64,000 nucleotides of DNA from Planctomycetota bacterium (GTDB taxonomy: Bacteria; Planctomycetota; UBA8742; UBA2392): the NCBI GenBank assembly GCA_015075515.1, contig JABTUE010000001.1, forward strand, positions 248,001-312,000. Reading direction: 5' to 3'. The position numbers were made by a program, and so were the translations under genes. Under the pieces are notes generated by a model, which was not told where the DNA came from, did no database searches, and saw only the letters and a list, made by a program, of their open reading frames with translations. Positions within the stretch are counted from its first letter, which is position 1, and each line of letters begins with the position of its first letter. This document shows positions 7,268 to 15,768 of this stretch, piece by piece.

Positions 7268-9586
7268 ATGACTGCCGTTCTTGACATCCGCGTGGAAGGC
7301 ATGACCTGCGCCCACTGCGCCCGCAGCGTCGAAAAGACGCTGGCGGGGCTGCCGGGCGTGGGCGGCGCCAGCGCCGATTTCGCCAGCGGCAACGTGCGCC
7401 TGACCCTGACCGGCGAGGCCCCGACACTGGAGGCCCTGGGCGAACGGGTTGCCCGCGCCGGGTATCACCTGCTGCCGCCCGAAATCGCCGCCCGCACCGA
7501 CGCCGCCGATGCCGCCAATGCCGACGCCCGCGGCCATCTGCGCATGCTGCTGCTGGGCGTCCTGTTCACGGCGCCTGTTCTGGCCTTTGACTGGCTGCAC
7601 CTGCACGGGCCGGTCTACGACTGGCTGGCCGTGGGTCTGGCGGTCACGTTGCAGGCCAGTGTGGGGCTTGTGTTCTACAGGGGCGCGATTGCCAGCATTC
7701 GTTCGCGCATGCTGGGCATGGATGTGCTGGTCAGCATCGGCATGGCCTCGGGCCTGGTCTATGGCGTGCTGCTGGTGCTGTTTGACTGGCCTTTGCCCAC
7801 GGGTCTTTCGCGTCATGTGTTCTTTGAGGCCGCGACACTGCTGGTGGTGTTTCTGCGCCTGGGCAAGTACGTCGAGGCCAGGGCGCGCGGCAACGCGCTG
7901 AGTGCCCTGCGCAGCCTGCTGAAGCTGTCGCCGGAAACGGCGCGGGTAAGGCGGGGCGGCCCCGGCAACCCGGGCGGGGTCATCGAGATCCCTGCCGGCG
8001 AAGTGCGGGTGGGCGAGGTCTGCGTGGTCAGCCCCGGCGGCCGCGTGCCCGTGGACGGCGAGATTGTCAGCGGCGCGGCCGATGTGGACGAATCCATGCT
8101 TACGGGTGAACCCGTGCCGGTGGCACGCAAACAGGGCGACAGCGTGCGCGCCGGCACGATCAGCACCAACGGCGCGCTTGAGGTTCGCGCCACGGCTGTC
8201 GGCAGCGGCACCGCGATTGCCCACATTGTGCGGCTGGTCGAAGAAGCCCAGCGCACCAAGGCCCCGATCCAGCGCCTGGCGGACCGTATCAGCAATTACT
8301 TTGTGCCGGTGGTAGTGCTGATTGCGCTGGGCGCGGGCATCGGCTGGGGCCTTTCGGGCGCCGGCGCGGCCCGGGCGATTACCCACGCGATTGCCGTGCT
8401 GGTGATTGCCTGCCCCTGCGCGCTGGGCATTGCCGTGCCCGCGGCGGTGATGATCGGCAGCGGCGCGGCGCTGCGGCGCGGCGTGCTGGTGAAAAACGGC
8501 GCGGCGCTGGAACGCATTGCCAAAGCCACCATCTTTGCCTTCGACAAGACCGGCACCTTGACCCAGGGCAAGCCCCAGGTGGCGCAGGTCATGCCGGCCG
8601 ACGGCGCGACACAGCAGCAGATGGAAGATGCGCTGGCCGTGGCGGCGCAAGGTTCACGGCACCCGTTTGCGCGGGCGGCAGGGCAGTGGGTCGCTGGTCG
8701 CGGGTCGCTTGTCGCTGGTGAGCCAACCCGAACCTCCGACCTCCAACCCCCAACCTCGCCGTACGACACTCACACTCCCGCCCCTGACCCTGACCCTGAC
8801 CCTGACCCGAAGTCCGCCGTTCGTGGCTTCGAAACCCCCGGCAAAGGTCTGATTGCCATTGCCGGCCAGCGCACCATCCTGTTCGGCAGCGCCGCCCTGA
8901 TGGCCGAACAAGAGGCCGCGATCGCGCCCGAACTGGCCGCGCAGGCCGAGGCCGCCCGCGCCCAAGGGCACAGTGTCAGCTTTGTCGCCGAAGAAACCCG
9001 CGTGCTTGGTGCCGTGGCGTTCACCGATGCCTTGCGCCCCGAGGCCGTAGAAGTGATTGCCGCCCTCAAGGCCGCGGGCGGGCGCGTGGTGTTGCTAAGC
9101 GGCGACCACGCGGCGGCAGTTGCCCGCGTGGCAAGCGCACTGGGCATCACCGAGGTTCATGCGGGCTTGAGCCCGGCCGAAAAGCTGGCCCGCATTGACG
9201 ACCTGCGCAAACAGGGATTGGTGGCCATGGTCGGCGACGGCATCAACGACGCCCCGGCGCTGGCGCGGGCGGACATTGGCGTGGCGATTGGCGGCGGCAG
9301 CGACGTGGCCAAAGAAACCGGCGACCTGGTGCTGATGAACGGCAGCCTGCGCGATTTGCCGCTGGCGATGGATCTGGGCCGCCGAAGCCTGCGCGCGATA
9401 AGGCAGAACCTGTTCTTCAGCCTGGTCTATAACGCGGTGGGCATCCCCCTGGCCGCGGGCGCGCTTGTGTTTGCGGGGGTGTTCCTGCCCCCCAGCTTCG
9501 CGGCACTCAGCATGGTGTTCAGCGACCTGAGCGTCGCCCTGAACTCGGCGCGCCTGGCCCACGAACTGCGCAAGGCCGGCAAGTAG
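7268..9586 (+). CDS. copA: Copper-translocating P1B-type ATPase (CopA-like)
   Basis: The 772-residue protein has one N-terminal heavy-metal-associated domain with GMTCAHC (Cys-14, Cys-17), eight predicted membrane helices, the CPC metal-transfer motif at 382-384, the phosphorylation motif DKTGT at Asp-426, the nucleotide-binding HP pair at 465-466 and GDGINDAP near 656. CPC with these motifs indicates Cu(I) export rather than Zn/Cd transport. The ATG at 7268 starts just before the metal-binding domain and no family-like sequence precedes it. An insertion of about 42 residues (476-517) interrupts the nucleotide-binding domain (see the separate repeat entry). No copper chaperone or CueR-type regulator is adjacent. 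Confidence 0.95.
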   Translation: MTAVLDIRVEGMTCAHCARSVEKTLAGLPGVGGASADFASGNVRLTLTGEAPTLEALGERVARAGYHLLPPEIAARTDAADAANADARGHLRMLLLGVLFTAPVLAFDWLHLHGPVYDWLAVGLAVTLQASVGLVFYRGAIASIRSRMLGMDVLVSIGMASGLVYGVLLVLFDWPLPTGLSRHVFFEAATLLVVFLRLGKYVEARARGNALSALRSLLKLSPETARVRRGGPGNPGGVIEIPAGEVRVGEVCVVSPGGRVPVDGEIVSGAADVDESMLTGEPVPVARKQGDSVRAGTISTNGALEVRATAVGSGTAIAHIVRLVEEAQRTKAPIQRLADRISNYFVPVVVLIALGAGIGWGLSGAGAARAITHAIAVLVIACPCALGIAVPAAVMIGSGAALRRGVLVKNGAALERIAKATIFAFDKTGTLTQGKPQVAQVMPADGATQQQMEDALAVAAQGSRHPFARAAGQWVAGRGSLVAGEPTRTSDLQPPTSPYDTHTPAPDPDPDPDPKSAVRGFETPGKGLIAIAGQRTILFGSAALMAEQEAAIAPELAAQAEAARAQGHSVSFVAEETRVLGAVAFTDALRPEAVEVIAALKAAGGRVVLLSGDHAAAVARVASALGITEVHAGLSPAEKLARIDDLRKQGLVAMVGDGINDAPALARADIGVAIGGGSDVAKETGDLVLMNGSLRDLPLAMDLGRRSLRAIRQNLFFSLVYNAVGIPLAAGALVFAGVFLPPSFAALSMVFSDLSVALNSARLAHELRKAGK
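8693..8818 (+). repeat. In-frame low-complexity insertion inside copA
   Basis: The DNA here differs from the flanking gene. It begins with imperfect repeats of GTCGCTGGT/GTCGCGGGT, continues with a pyrimidine-rich ACCTCC/AACCCC section, and ends with four tandem CCCTGA units at 8782-8808 that encode alternating Pro-Asp. The segment is a multiple of three in length and adds about 42 residues between the HP-containing helix and the strand beginning VRGFETPGKG. CopA proteins normally have only a short loop here. It looks like a dispersed repeat that landed in a tolerant surface loop. Confidence 0.6.
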
Positions 9587-9604
9587 GGCGGGCACAACCC
9601 GCCC
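9586..9604 (+). terminator. Hairpin at the end of copA
   Basis: GGGCGGG pairs with CCCGCCC around the loop CACAA. The stem starts on the last base of the copA stop codon. No T-tract follows, so intrinsic termination is uncertain. Confidence 0.4.
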
Positions 9605-9638
9605 AGGCGCCGGCAAGGCTGGTGTCCTGTGTGGACGG

Positions 9639-10388
9639 CTACCGGCGGGCATACTGCGCGCGCTGCTTGCGCAGTTGGCGCAGCGCCCGCACCCTGTCTT
9701 TGCGGTCATGGGCGCGGCCTTCGGTTGCGCGGGCCCTGGCGGCGGCCTTTTCGTACCACTCGTAGACGGCCGCGTTGACCAGGCAGTAGGGGCTGTTGTG
9801 TCCCTGCTGTTCCGACCACAGGGTTGCCGCGCGGTTCCAGGCGCGGGGCACGAACCATACGACCTGCCCCTGCTGTACAAGGTTCAGCAGGTGTTTCGGC
9901 ACACGCAGCGGGGCCACCCTGATGGCGTAGCGGTCAACGTATTCGACACCGATGTTGATGAAGCCCCGTGTGTACACCCCCCAGACAATCGCCAGCGGCA
10001 GGCTCAACGGCAGCATCACGAGGGCAACCAGGCACCCCCACAGGCAGCCCGCCGGGTCGCCGGGGTATGCGGTCAGACGACCGGGGATCACCAGCGGTGA
10101 ACACTTCTGGTTCACCTTGCGTGCCGCCCAGGCGCAACCCAGCGTCAGAAACGGACAGCCCATGACGCACAGAAGCAGCGCCATCAGCACCGCATCCGGC
10201 ATGCCCACACGAATGTCGCGCGGCAAAAACACAAAGCCGGCAATCAGCCCCGCGGCAACCAGAAACAGACCGGCCGTCACAAGCGCAGCGCGGGTCAGCC
10301 ACCGCCCCGCGGCCTCATGCCGCGGGTTTGGCACAACCAGCCGGTTTGGCTGGGGGAAGCCGCGCATCGGAAGGTGCGACGGGTTCAT
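9639..10388 (-). CDS. Membrane protein of unknown function
   Basis: The protein has 249 residues. Three hydrophobic segments lie at about residues 32-54, 64-86 and 112-140, separated by short loops, with several Cys in or near them. A soluble C-terminal part of about 105 residues follows (GVEYVDRYAIRVAPLRVPK) and ends in a very basic helix rich in Arg, Ala and Gln. It converges on copA, with 52 nt between the stops. No family was recognised. The C-terminal positive charge suggests a cytoplasmic tail that might contact nucleic acid or membrane lipids, but this is only inference. Confidence 0.7.
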   Translation of the reverse strand: MNPSHLPMRGFPQPNRLVVPNPRHEAAGRWLTRAALVTAGLFLVAAGLIAGFVFLPRDIRVGMPDAVLMALLLCVMGCPFLTLGCAWAARKVNQKCSPLVIPGRLTAYPGDPAGCLWGCLVALVMLPLSLPLAIVWGVYTRGFINIGVEYVDRYAIRVAPLRVPKHLLNLVQQGQVVWFVPRAWNRAATLWSEQQGHNSPYCLVNAAVYEWYEKAAARARATEGRAHDRKDRVRALRQLRKQRAQYARR

Positions 10389-10514
10389 GGTCGGGGCAAT
10401 CTACCAGCCGGCCTGAATTTCTTTCAGCGGTTACTTTGCCGCCGCTTCACCCTGTTCGGGAATTTACCGTGCCGCCACCGGCGGGATTCCGGCGTAGATG
10501 CCCCCTGTCGTTCG

Positions 10515-10520
10515 TATAAT
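10515..10520 (+). promoter_or_regulatory. Candidate -10 element upstream of the FG-GAP gene
   Basis: A perfect TATAAT in otherwise GC-rich intergenic DNA, 45 nt before the ATG at 10565. The expected -35 position has no good TTGACA match, so recognition by the housekeeping sigma factor alone is uncertain. Confidence 0.4.
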
Positions 10521-10564
10521 GTGCAGTCCCTTTGTGTGCCCTTGTGTGCGGAACAGGAGGCGTC

Positions 10565-11914
10565 ATGAACCGTTTTTCTACACTCATGCTTGCCGCGGCG
10601 GTGGCGGGGCCATCGCTGGCGGCGGCAGATTTCGCGTTTTCCCAACCACGCCAACTCAACGGCGGCGACAAGCCCATCGAAGTTGAGTCTCCGGGCTATG
10701 CCGCGCCCGGCCTTGGCGATGTGGACGGCGACGGCGTGCCGGATCTTCTGGTCGGCCAGTTCCGCGACGGCAAGATCGGGTTTTACAAGGGCAGCAAGGC
10801 TGAAAACGGCAAACTCACCTTTGGCGCCCACCAGTGGCTGCAGGCCGGCGGCGAAATCGCCAAAATCCCCGGCGTGTGGTGATGCACCAGCAGCACTCCA
10901 CAGGTAGTGGATCTGAACGGCGACGGCTTCAACGACATTCTTTCGGGCTGCTACAGCCAAAACGGCCACGCCAGCATGGTCGGCAGCTTCTGGGTGCTTT
11001 ACGGTGACAAGCAGGGCAAGTTTGCCAAACCGGTCGAACTGACCGGCACCGACGGCAAACTGCTGCAGGTCGTCAGCGACCTCAAGGGCTCCGGCGACGA
11101 CCGCCTGACCAAGAACATCTGCACCCGCCCCTTTGCCGTGGACTGGAACGGCGACGGGCATCTCGACATCCTGACCGGCAACTTCGAGGGCACGTTTTAT
11201 CTGTTCACGGGCCAGGGCAAGGGCAAGTTCGCCCCCACGCCCGTGCAGTTGACTGACACAAGCGGCAAGCCGCTGAAGATCTCCGGCGTGCACAGCGACC
11301 CGTTTATCGTGGACTGGGACGGCGACGGCGACCTGGACCTTCTGACCGGCAGCAGCGACGGCAACATCTTCTGGGCCGAAAACACCCGCAAGAACGACGA
11401 GAAAGCCACCGGCGCCGACCGCACGCCGGAACTGACCGCCCTGAAACTGCTGATCAAGGCGCCCGCCGCGGCCAAGGACGCCAAGGCCCCCAGCTACGGC
11501 CTGCGCGTCTGGGCCGCCGACATCACCGGCGACGGCAAGCTGGACATTCTGGTCGGTGACCGCTTCACCAGCGGCGGCGGCATGCGCCAGGACCTGACCA
11601 AGGAAGAACAGGCGGCCTGTGAAAAGGCCGAAGCCGAGTACCAGCAGGTGATGAAGGACTATCAGGAAGCCTACCGACCCTACAACGAGGCCTACCAGAA
11701 AGCCCTGAAAGAGGCGCGGGAAAAGGCCGGCGACAAGGAAGTAAGCCAGGACGTGCTGCGTGCCATTTACAAGGAACACGTGACCGACAAGGTGGCCAAG
11801 GACGAAATGTTGCAGGCACTGCTCACAAAAATGCGCGAGGCCAACACCGCGCTGAGCAAGTACCGCGCCGCGTCCGTCAGCGGCGGCAACGTGTGGCTGT
11901 ACGAACAGAAGTAG
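10565..11914 (+). CDS. FG-GAP/VCBS repeat secreted protein with in-frame UGA: candidate selenoprotein
   Basis: Translation starts at an ATG 4 nt after a perfect AGGAGG, with a signal peptide (MNRFSTLMLAAAVAGPSLA). Calcium-binding FG-GAP/VCBS motifs follow: GDVDGDGVPDLLVG, VDLNGDGFNDILSG, VDWNGDGHLDILTG, VDWDGDGDLDLLTG and ADITGDGKLDILVG. Codon 106 (10880-10882) is TGA and the same frame continues without change to a TAA/TAG-type stop at 11914, giving 449 residues if read through. The local peptide is PGVW-U-CTSSTPQVV, so the UGA precedes a Cys. The second repeat begins immediately after it, and both sides are needed for a normal protein. A SECIS-like hairpin lies at the right distance (see the next entry). 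The C-terminal third (about 345-440) is Lys/Glu-rich and probably coiled-coil. A nonsense mutation or sequencing error is the alternative. Coordinates assume read-through. Confidence 0.7.
10891..10915 (+). promoter_or_regulatory. SECIS-like hairpin after the in-frame UGA
   Basis: A lower stem, CAG (10891-10893) with CUG (10913-10915), an asymmetric internal loop, and an upper 5-bp stem, UCCAC with GUGGA, carry the apical loop AGGUA (10902-10906). The UGA is at 10880-10882, so the AGGU begins 19 nt after it. The E. coli fdhF SECIS has the loop AGGUCU closed by the same C-G pair, 17 nt after its UGA. This structural match was found by eye, without energy calculation. Confidence 0.55.
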
Positions 11915-11934
11915 CAGTCCTTGCGTGGAACACG

Positions 11935-11958
11935 GGGGCGGGACTTCGGTCCCGCCCC
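11935..11958 (+). terminator. Strong UUCG-capped hairpin after the FG-GAP gene
   Basis: A 10-bp perfect stem (GGGGCGGGAC with GTCCCGCCCC) closes a TTCG tetraloop, an exceptionally stable arrangement. It lies 20 nt after the stop and is followed by GTCTGGTTT rather than a clean T-tract. Confidence 0.6.
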
Positions 11959-11991
11959 GTCTGGTTTGGTGCCAACCCGCCCGTCTTGCCG

Positions 11992-12019
11992 TTGACCCCC
12001 GTCCCCCGGCCTCTAGGAT
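11992..12019 (+). promoter_or_regulatory. Candidate housekeeping promoter for icd
   Basis: TTGACC (11992-11997) and TAGGAT (12014-12019) are separated by 16 nt and lie 40 nt before the icd ATG. The matches to consensus are 5/6 and 4/6. Confidence 0.4.
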
Positions 12020-12058
12020 GCCCGCCGTTTTGATTCCGGGCATATCGCGAGGGCTACC

Positions 12059-13333
<1,275 letters not shown>

Positions 13334-13365
13334 GGCCGGTTGACGGTCAAGGGTTGCAAGTCAAA

Positions 13366-13392
13366 GCAGGGGCCGGCCATGCCGGCCCCTGC
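13366..13392. repeat. Palindrome copy 1, after icd
   Basis: A 12-bp perfect stem (GCAGGGGCCGGC with its complement) flanks a CAT loop and is followed by GCTGTTTA. An almost identical element lies at 14783-14809, downstream of the next gene. It may act as a terminator in both genes, or be a small dispersed REP-like repeat. Confidence 0.7.
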
Positions 13393-13546
13393 GCTGTTTA
13401 AGGCCCGAAGTCCACCGCGGCCCCGCCGGTGGTACAAGCACAGCGTCCAAACCGCGCCGGGCATTGTAATCGCCAGCCTGTGACACAGGTTGCACACTGA
13501 TCTGGTCAAGCCGGAGAGCCCCTGCCCGAACCCCGACGGAGAACGT

Positions 13547-14764
13547 ATGCGTATTGCCCTGTTGTGCCTGCTGCTGTGCGCGCCGCTTGCGGCCGGAGAA
13601 AAAACCGATGCCGCCGTGAAACGCCTGGGCGAGCAATTGGAAAAGATTGGTAAAGAACAGGCCCAGCGTCGCCCGCCCCGCAAGGTTGCCGAAAACGGCT
13701 GGGAGGCGTTTGTCAAGTTCTGCAACGATACCGATGCCCTGGACGGCGATGATGACCATGACTGGAAGGACGCGCTGACCGACCCGACCCAGGACTTTAC
13801 GACGCACACTCCGGAAACCGCCCGGCTGGCCCTGGAAAAGACCGCCGGCATCCCGGCCCAGGTCGCGGCGCTGGCCCGCCTGCCGCGCATTGTGATGATC
13901 CCGGACCCCAAGGTCGAGCCGAGCAAACAGATCCCGGTGCTGCCGATGCTGGAGGCGTTCCGCTTCGCGCTGGGGCGTGTCGTGCTGTTGGCCGAGTCCG
14001 GGCAGCACGACGCCGCACGGGCCGAGGCGCGCAATCTGGCCGCGCTGGTCGGCAAGCTGGACCTGCGCGCCAGCAGTCTGGGCATGCTGGCCGAATCGGG
14101 CATGCGCGGCTCCGTGCTGCACGACGGGCTGTTGATTCATCTTGGCAGGCCCGGCTGGGACACAAAGTTCGCGCGTGAGTTGATGGCGCTGGTGCCCCGG
14201 CCCTCGTGGGATGTTGCCGAGCTGCTGGACGGCGAACTGGCGGGCATGCTGGACGAAAGCAGGCGCCTGTTCCTGGGCAAAGACGCCGCCGGGATCGGCA
14301 AGGTACCGGCCGGAGAAGCCGACCCCGACGCCTGGATGGCCGGCCAGATTGACAGCGCTACCGACACGATTGGCGCCGTCAATCAGGCAATTGTTGAACT
14401 GCGTGACAAGCCCGCCCGGGCTGACACCGCCGATGGCATGGCCAGGCTGACGGCTGTTCTCAAGCGCATGGGTGAAGCCGGCGCCAGCGAGGATGCACGG
14501 TATGTCGTGAGCCATCCCCTGAGATGCGCGGTACGGGAAAGCCTGTACTGGGCGGCCATCGAGCTGCGTCTGGCCGATCTGGAAAAACCGCTGGCCGGGC
14601 GGATCCAGGACGGCCGCAAACTGCTGGAGCGGTTTCCCGGACTGAAACTGAAACTGGACGGAAAAACTCCGGTCGTGTTCATTGACCCGGATGCCGAATG
14701 GCAGAAGCAGTTGAGCTTTGCACAGGAGAACGAGATCCGCATTGAGGCCCGGGCCGCCAGATAA
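13547..14764 (+). CDS. Exported protein of unknown function
   Basis: The 405-residue protein starts at an ATG with GGAG 5 nt upstream. It begins with a short cleavable signal peptide (MRIALLCLLLCAPLAAG) followed by a predicted coiled-coil stretch (DAAVKRLGEQLEKIGKEQAQ). The rest is predicted mainly helical, with no Cys-pair, metal or nucleotide motif, and a basic and acidic mix near the C-terminus. No family was recognised. It lies between two copies of the same palindrome and appears to be a monocistronic unit. Tandem helical hairpins suggest a TPR-like scaffold, but no clear repeat period was established. Confidence 0.75.
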   Translation: MRIALLCLLLCAPLAAGEKTDAAVKRLGEQLEKIGKEQAQRRPPRKVAENGWEAFVKFCNDTDALDGDDDHDWKDALTDPTQDFTTHTPETARLALEKTAGIPAQVAALARLPRIVMIPDPKVEPSKQIPVLPMLEAFRFALGRVVLLAESGQHDAARAEARNLAALVGKLDLRASSLGMLAESGMRGSVLHDGLLIHLGRPGWDTKFARELMALVPRPSWDVAELLDGELAGMLDESRRLFLGKDAAGIGKVPAGEADPDAWMAGQIDSATDTIGAVNQAIVELRDKPARADTADGMARLTAVLKRMGEAGASEDARYVVSHPLRCAVRESLYWAAIELRLADLEKPLAGRIQDGRKLLERFPGLKLKLDGKTPVVFIDPDAEWQKQLSFAQENEIRIEARAAR

Positions 14765-14782
14765 AACAGTGTGCGGCCAGTG

Positions 14783-14809
14783 ACAGGGGCCGGCCATGCC
14801 GGCCCCTGT
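14783..14809. repeat. Palindrome copy 2, after the exported protein gene
   Basis: A 12-bp stem (ACAGGGGCCGGC with its complement) and a CAT loop, the same core as 13366-13392. The outermost base pair is changed on both arms in a compensatory way, and it is again followed by GCTGTT. The compensated change shows that the base-paired structure is retained. Confidence 0.7.
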
Positions 14810-14863
14810 GCTGTTCGTGGCCCGTGCCGACCTGTTTGTGGTAACATGGCATGCAAGTGAATC

Positions 14864-15061
14864 ATGATGGACAGCTCAACAACCAGCGAACGATCTTCCA
14901 TGGATGACGTGATTGACGCCTACAAAAAGGATGTCGATCGCACGTTGTTGCGCGAGTACCTCAAGATGACCGTCGAGCAGCGCTTTGAACGGTTCCTTGC
15001 ACTAATGAAGTTCCTTGAAGAACTCAGCATCGCGGGCAAGTCCCCCCGGACCGACGCATGA
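14864..15061 (+). CDS. Small partner protein of a nucleotidyltransferase (antitoxin-like)
   Basis: The protein has 65 residues from 14864, or 53 from the ATG at 14900, where the recognisable part MDDVIDAYKKDVDRTLLREY begins. No convincing ribosome site separates the two starts. It is charged and helical (KMTVEQRFERFLALMKFLEEL). Small proteins of this type are regularly encoded just upstream of minimal nucleotidyltransferases, and here the stop codon overlaps the next start as ATGA. The pairing suggests a toxin-antitoxin-like or defence-like cassette; function is inferred only from the pairing. Confidence 0.65.
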   Translation: MMDSSTTSERSSMDDVIDAYKKDVDRTLLREYLKMTVEQRFERFLALMKFLEELSIAGKSPRTDA

Positions 15062-15538
15062 CCGACTACGCCGGGCTGTTGAAAGCCCTGACTGAGGGCG
15101 GAGTGGAGTTCATCCTGATTGGCGGCATGGCCGCTGCGTTTCACGGCTCTATTCGTTCGACCGCAGATGTTGACGTGGTGTATCGCCGCACGCCCGAGAA
15201 CATGCAGCGTCTCGCGAGCAGTTTGTCCGGAGCTCACCCAAGTCTGCGCGGAGCCCCGCCCGGGCTGCCGTTTCGATTCGACCTGCGGACGATCCAGCAA
15301 GGCCTGAACTTCAAGTTATCCACGGATCTTGGTCCCTTGGATCTGTTGGGTGAGGTAGTCGGTGGTGGCACTTACGAGGCGCTTGCCTCACACGAGTTTG
15401 GGAACGGTTCTAGGCGTGGAGTGCCGCTGCGTTGATCTCGACACGCTGATTCGTCTCAAGCGCGCCGCGGGCCGCCCTAAGGACCTGGAAGCAATCGCAG
15501 AGCTTGAGGCATTGCGCGAAGAGCGCCGGGGGGCATGA
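15058..15538 (+). pseudogene. Nucleotidyltransferase-fold protein, frameshifted
   Basis: The first frame gives a nucleotidyltransferase-like N-terminus: YAGLLKALTEGGVEFILIGG, then GSIRSTADVDVVY with the GG and DxD metal-binding pattern. It ends prematurely at a TGA near 15435. From about 15380 the +1 frame continues with family-like sequence (LPHTSLGTVLGVECRCVDLD, then TLIRLKRAAGRPKDLEAIAE) to a TGA at 15536-15538. One extra base or two missing bases near 15378-15384 explain this. Either the gene is broken, which would disarm the pair, or the assembly has an indel. The intact protein would be about 160 residues. Confidence 0.75.
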
Positions 15539-15768
15539 CCCGGGGCAGTGCATACTTGGCCCTGAGTCCCGTTGGGCTGTGGAACCCCGCCCCGGGGCAC
15601 ACGCGACTGCTGTTACGAGAAACCCCTGGCAGGCCCTTCGCGGGGTTGAACGCCCCTTGCCCTCCTTTGCCCATGCGCGATTGGGGCTGGCTTGACCCGT
15701 TGCATCGCCGTCCCGCCATGCGAGACTGAAAGCGCACAACCCCCTTACCGCATTGGTGTTGGATAGCC

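Noticed and set aside
8782..8808. Tandem CCCTGA repeats as a possible CRISPR-like array
   Set aside because: The units are contiguous 6-mers with no spacers and lie inside the copA coding frame.
10907..11914. Separate GTG-started gene after the in-frame UGA
   Set aside because: The GTG has no ribosome site, lies inside a VCBS repeat, and the frame is the same as upstream; one interrupted or recoded gene explains it better.
15539..15768. Short open frames between the nucleotidyltransferase and pseudopilin genes
   Set aside because: They have no ribosome site or protein-like composition; the 230-nt stretch shows nothing else that can be supported.
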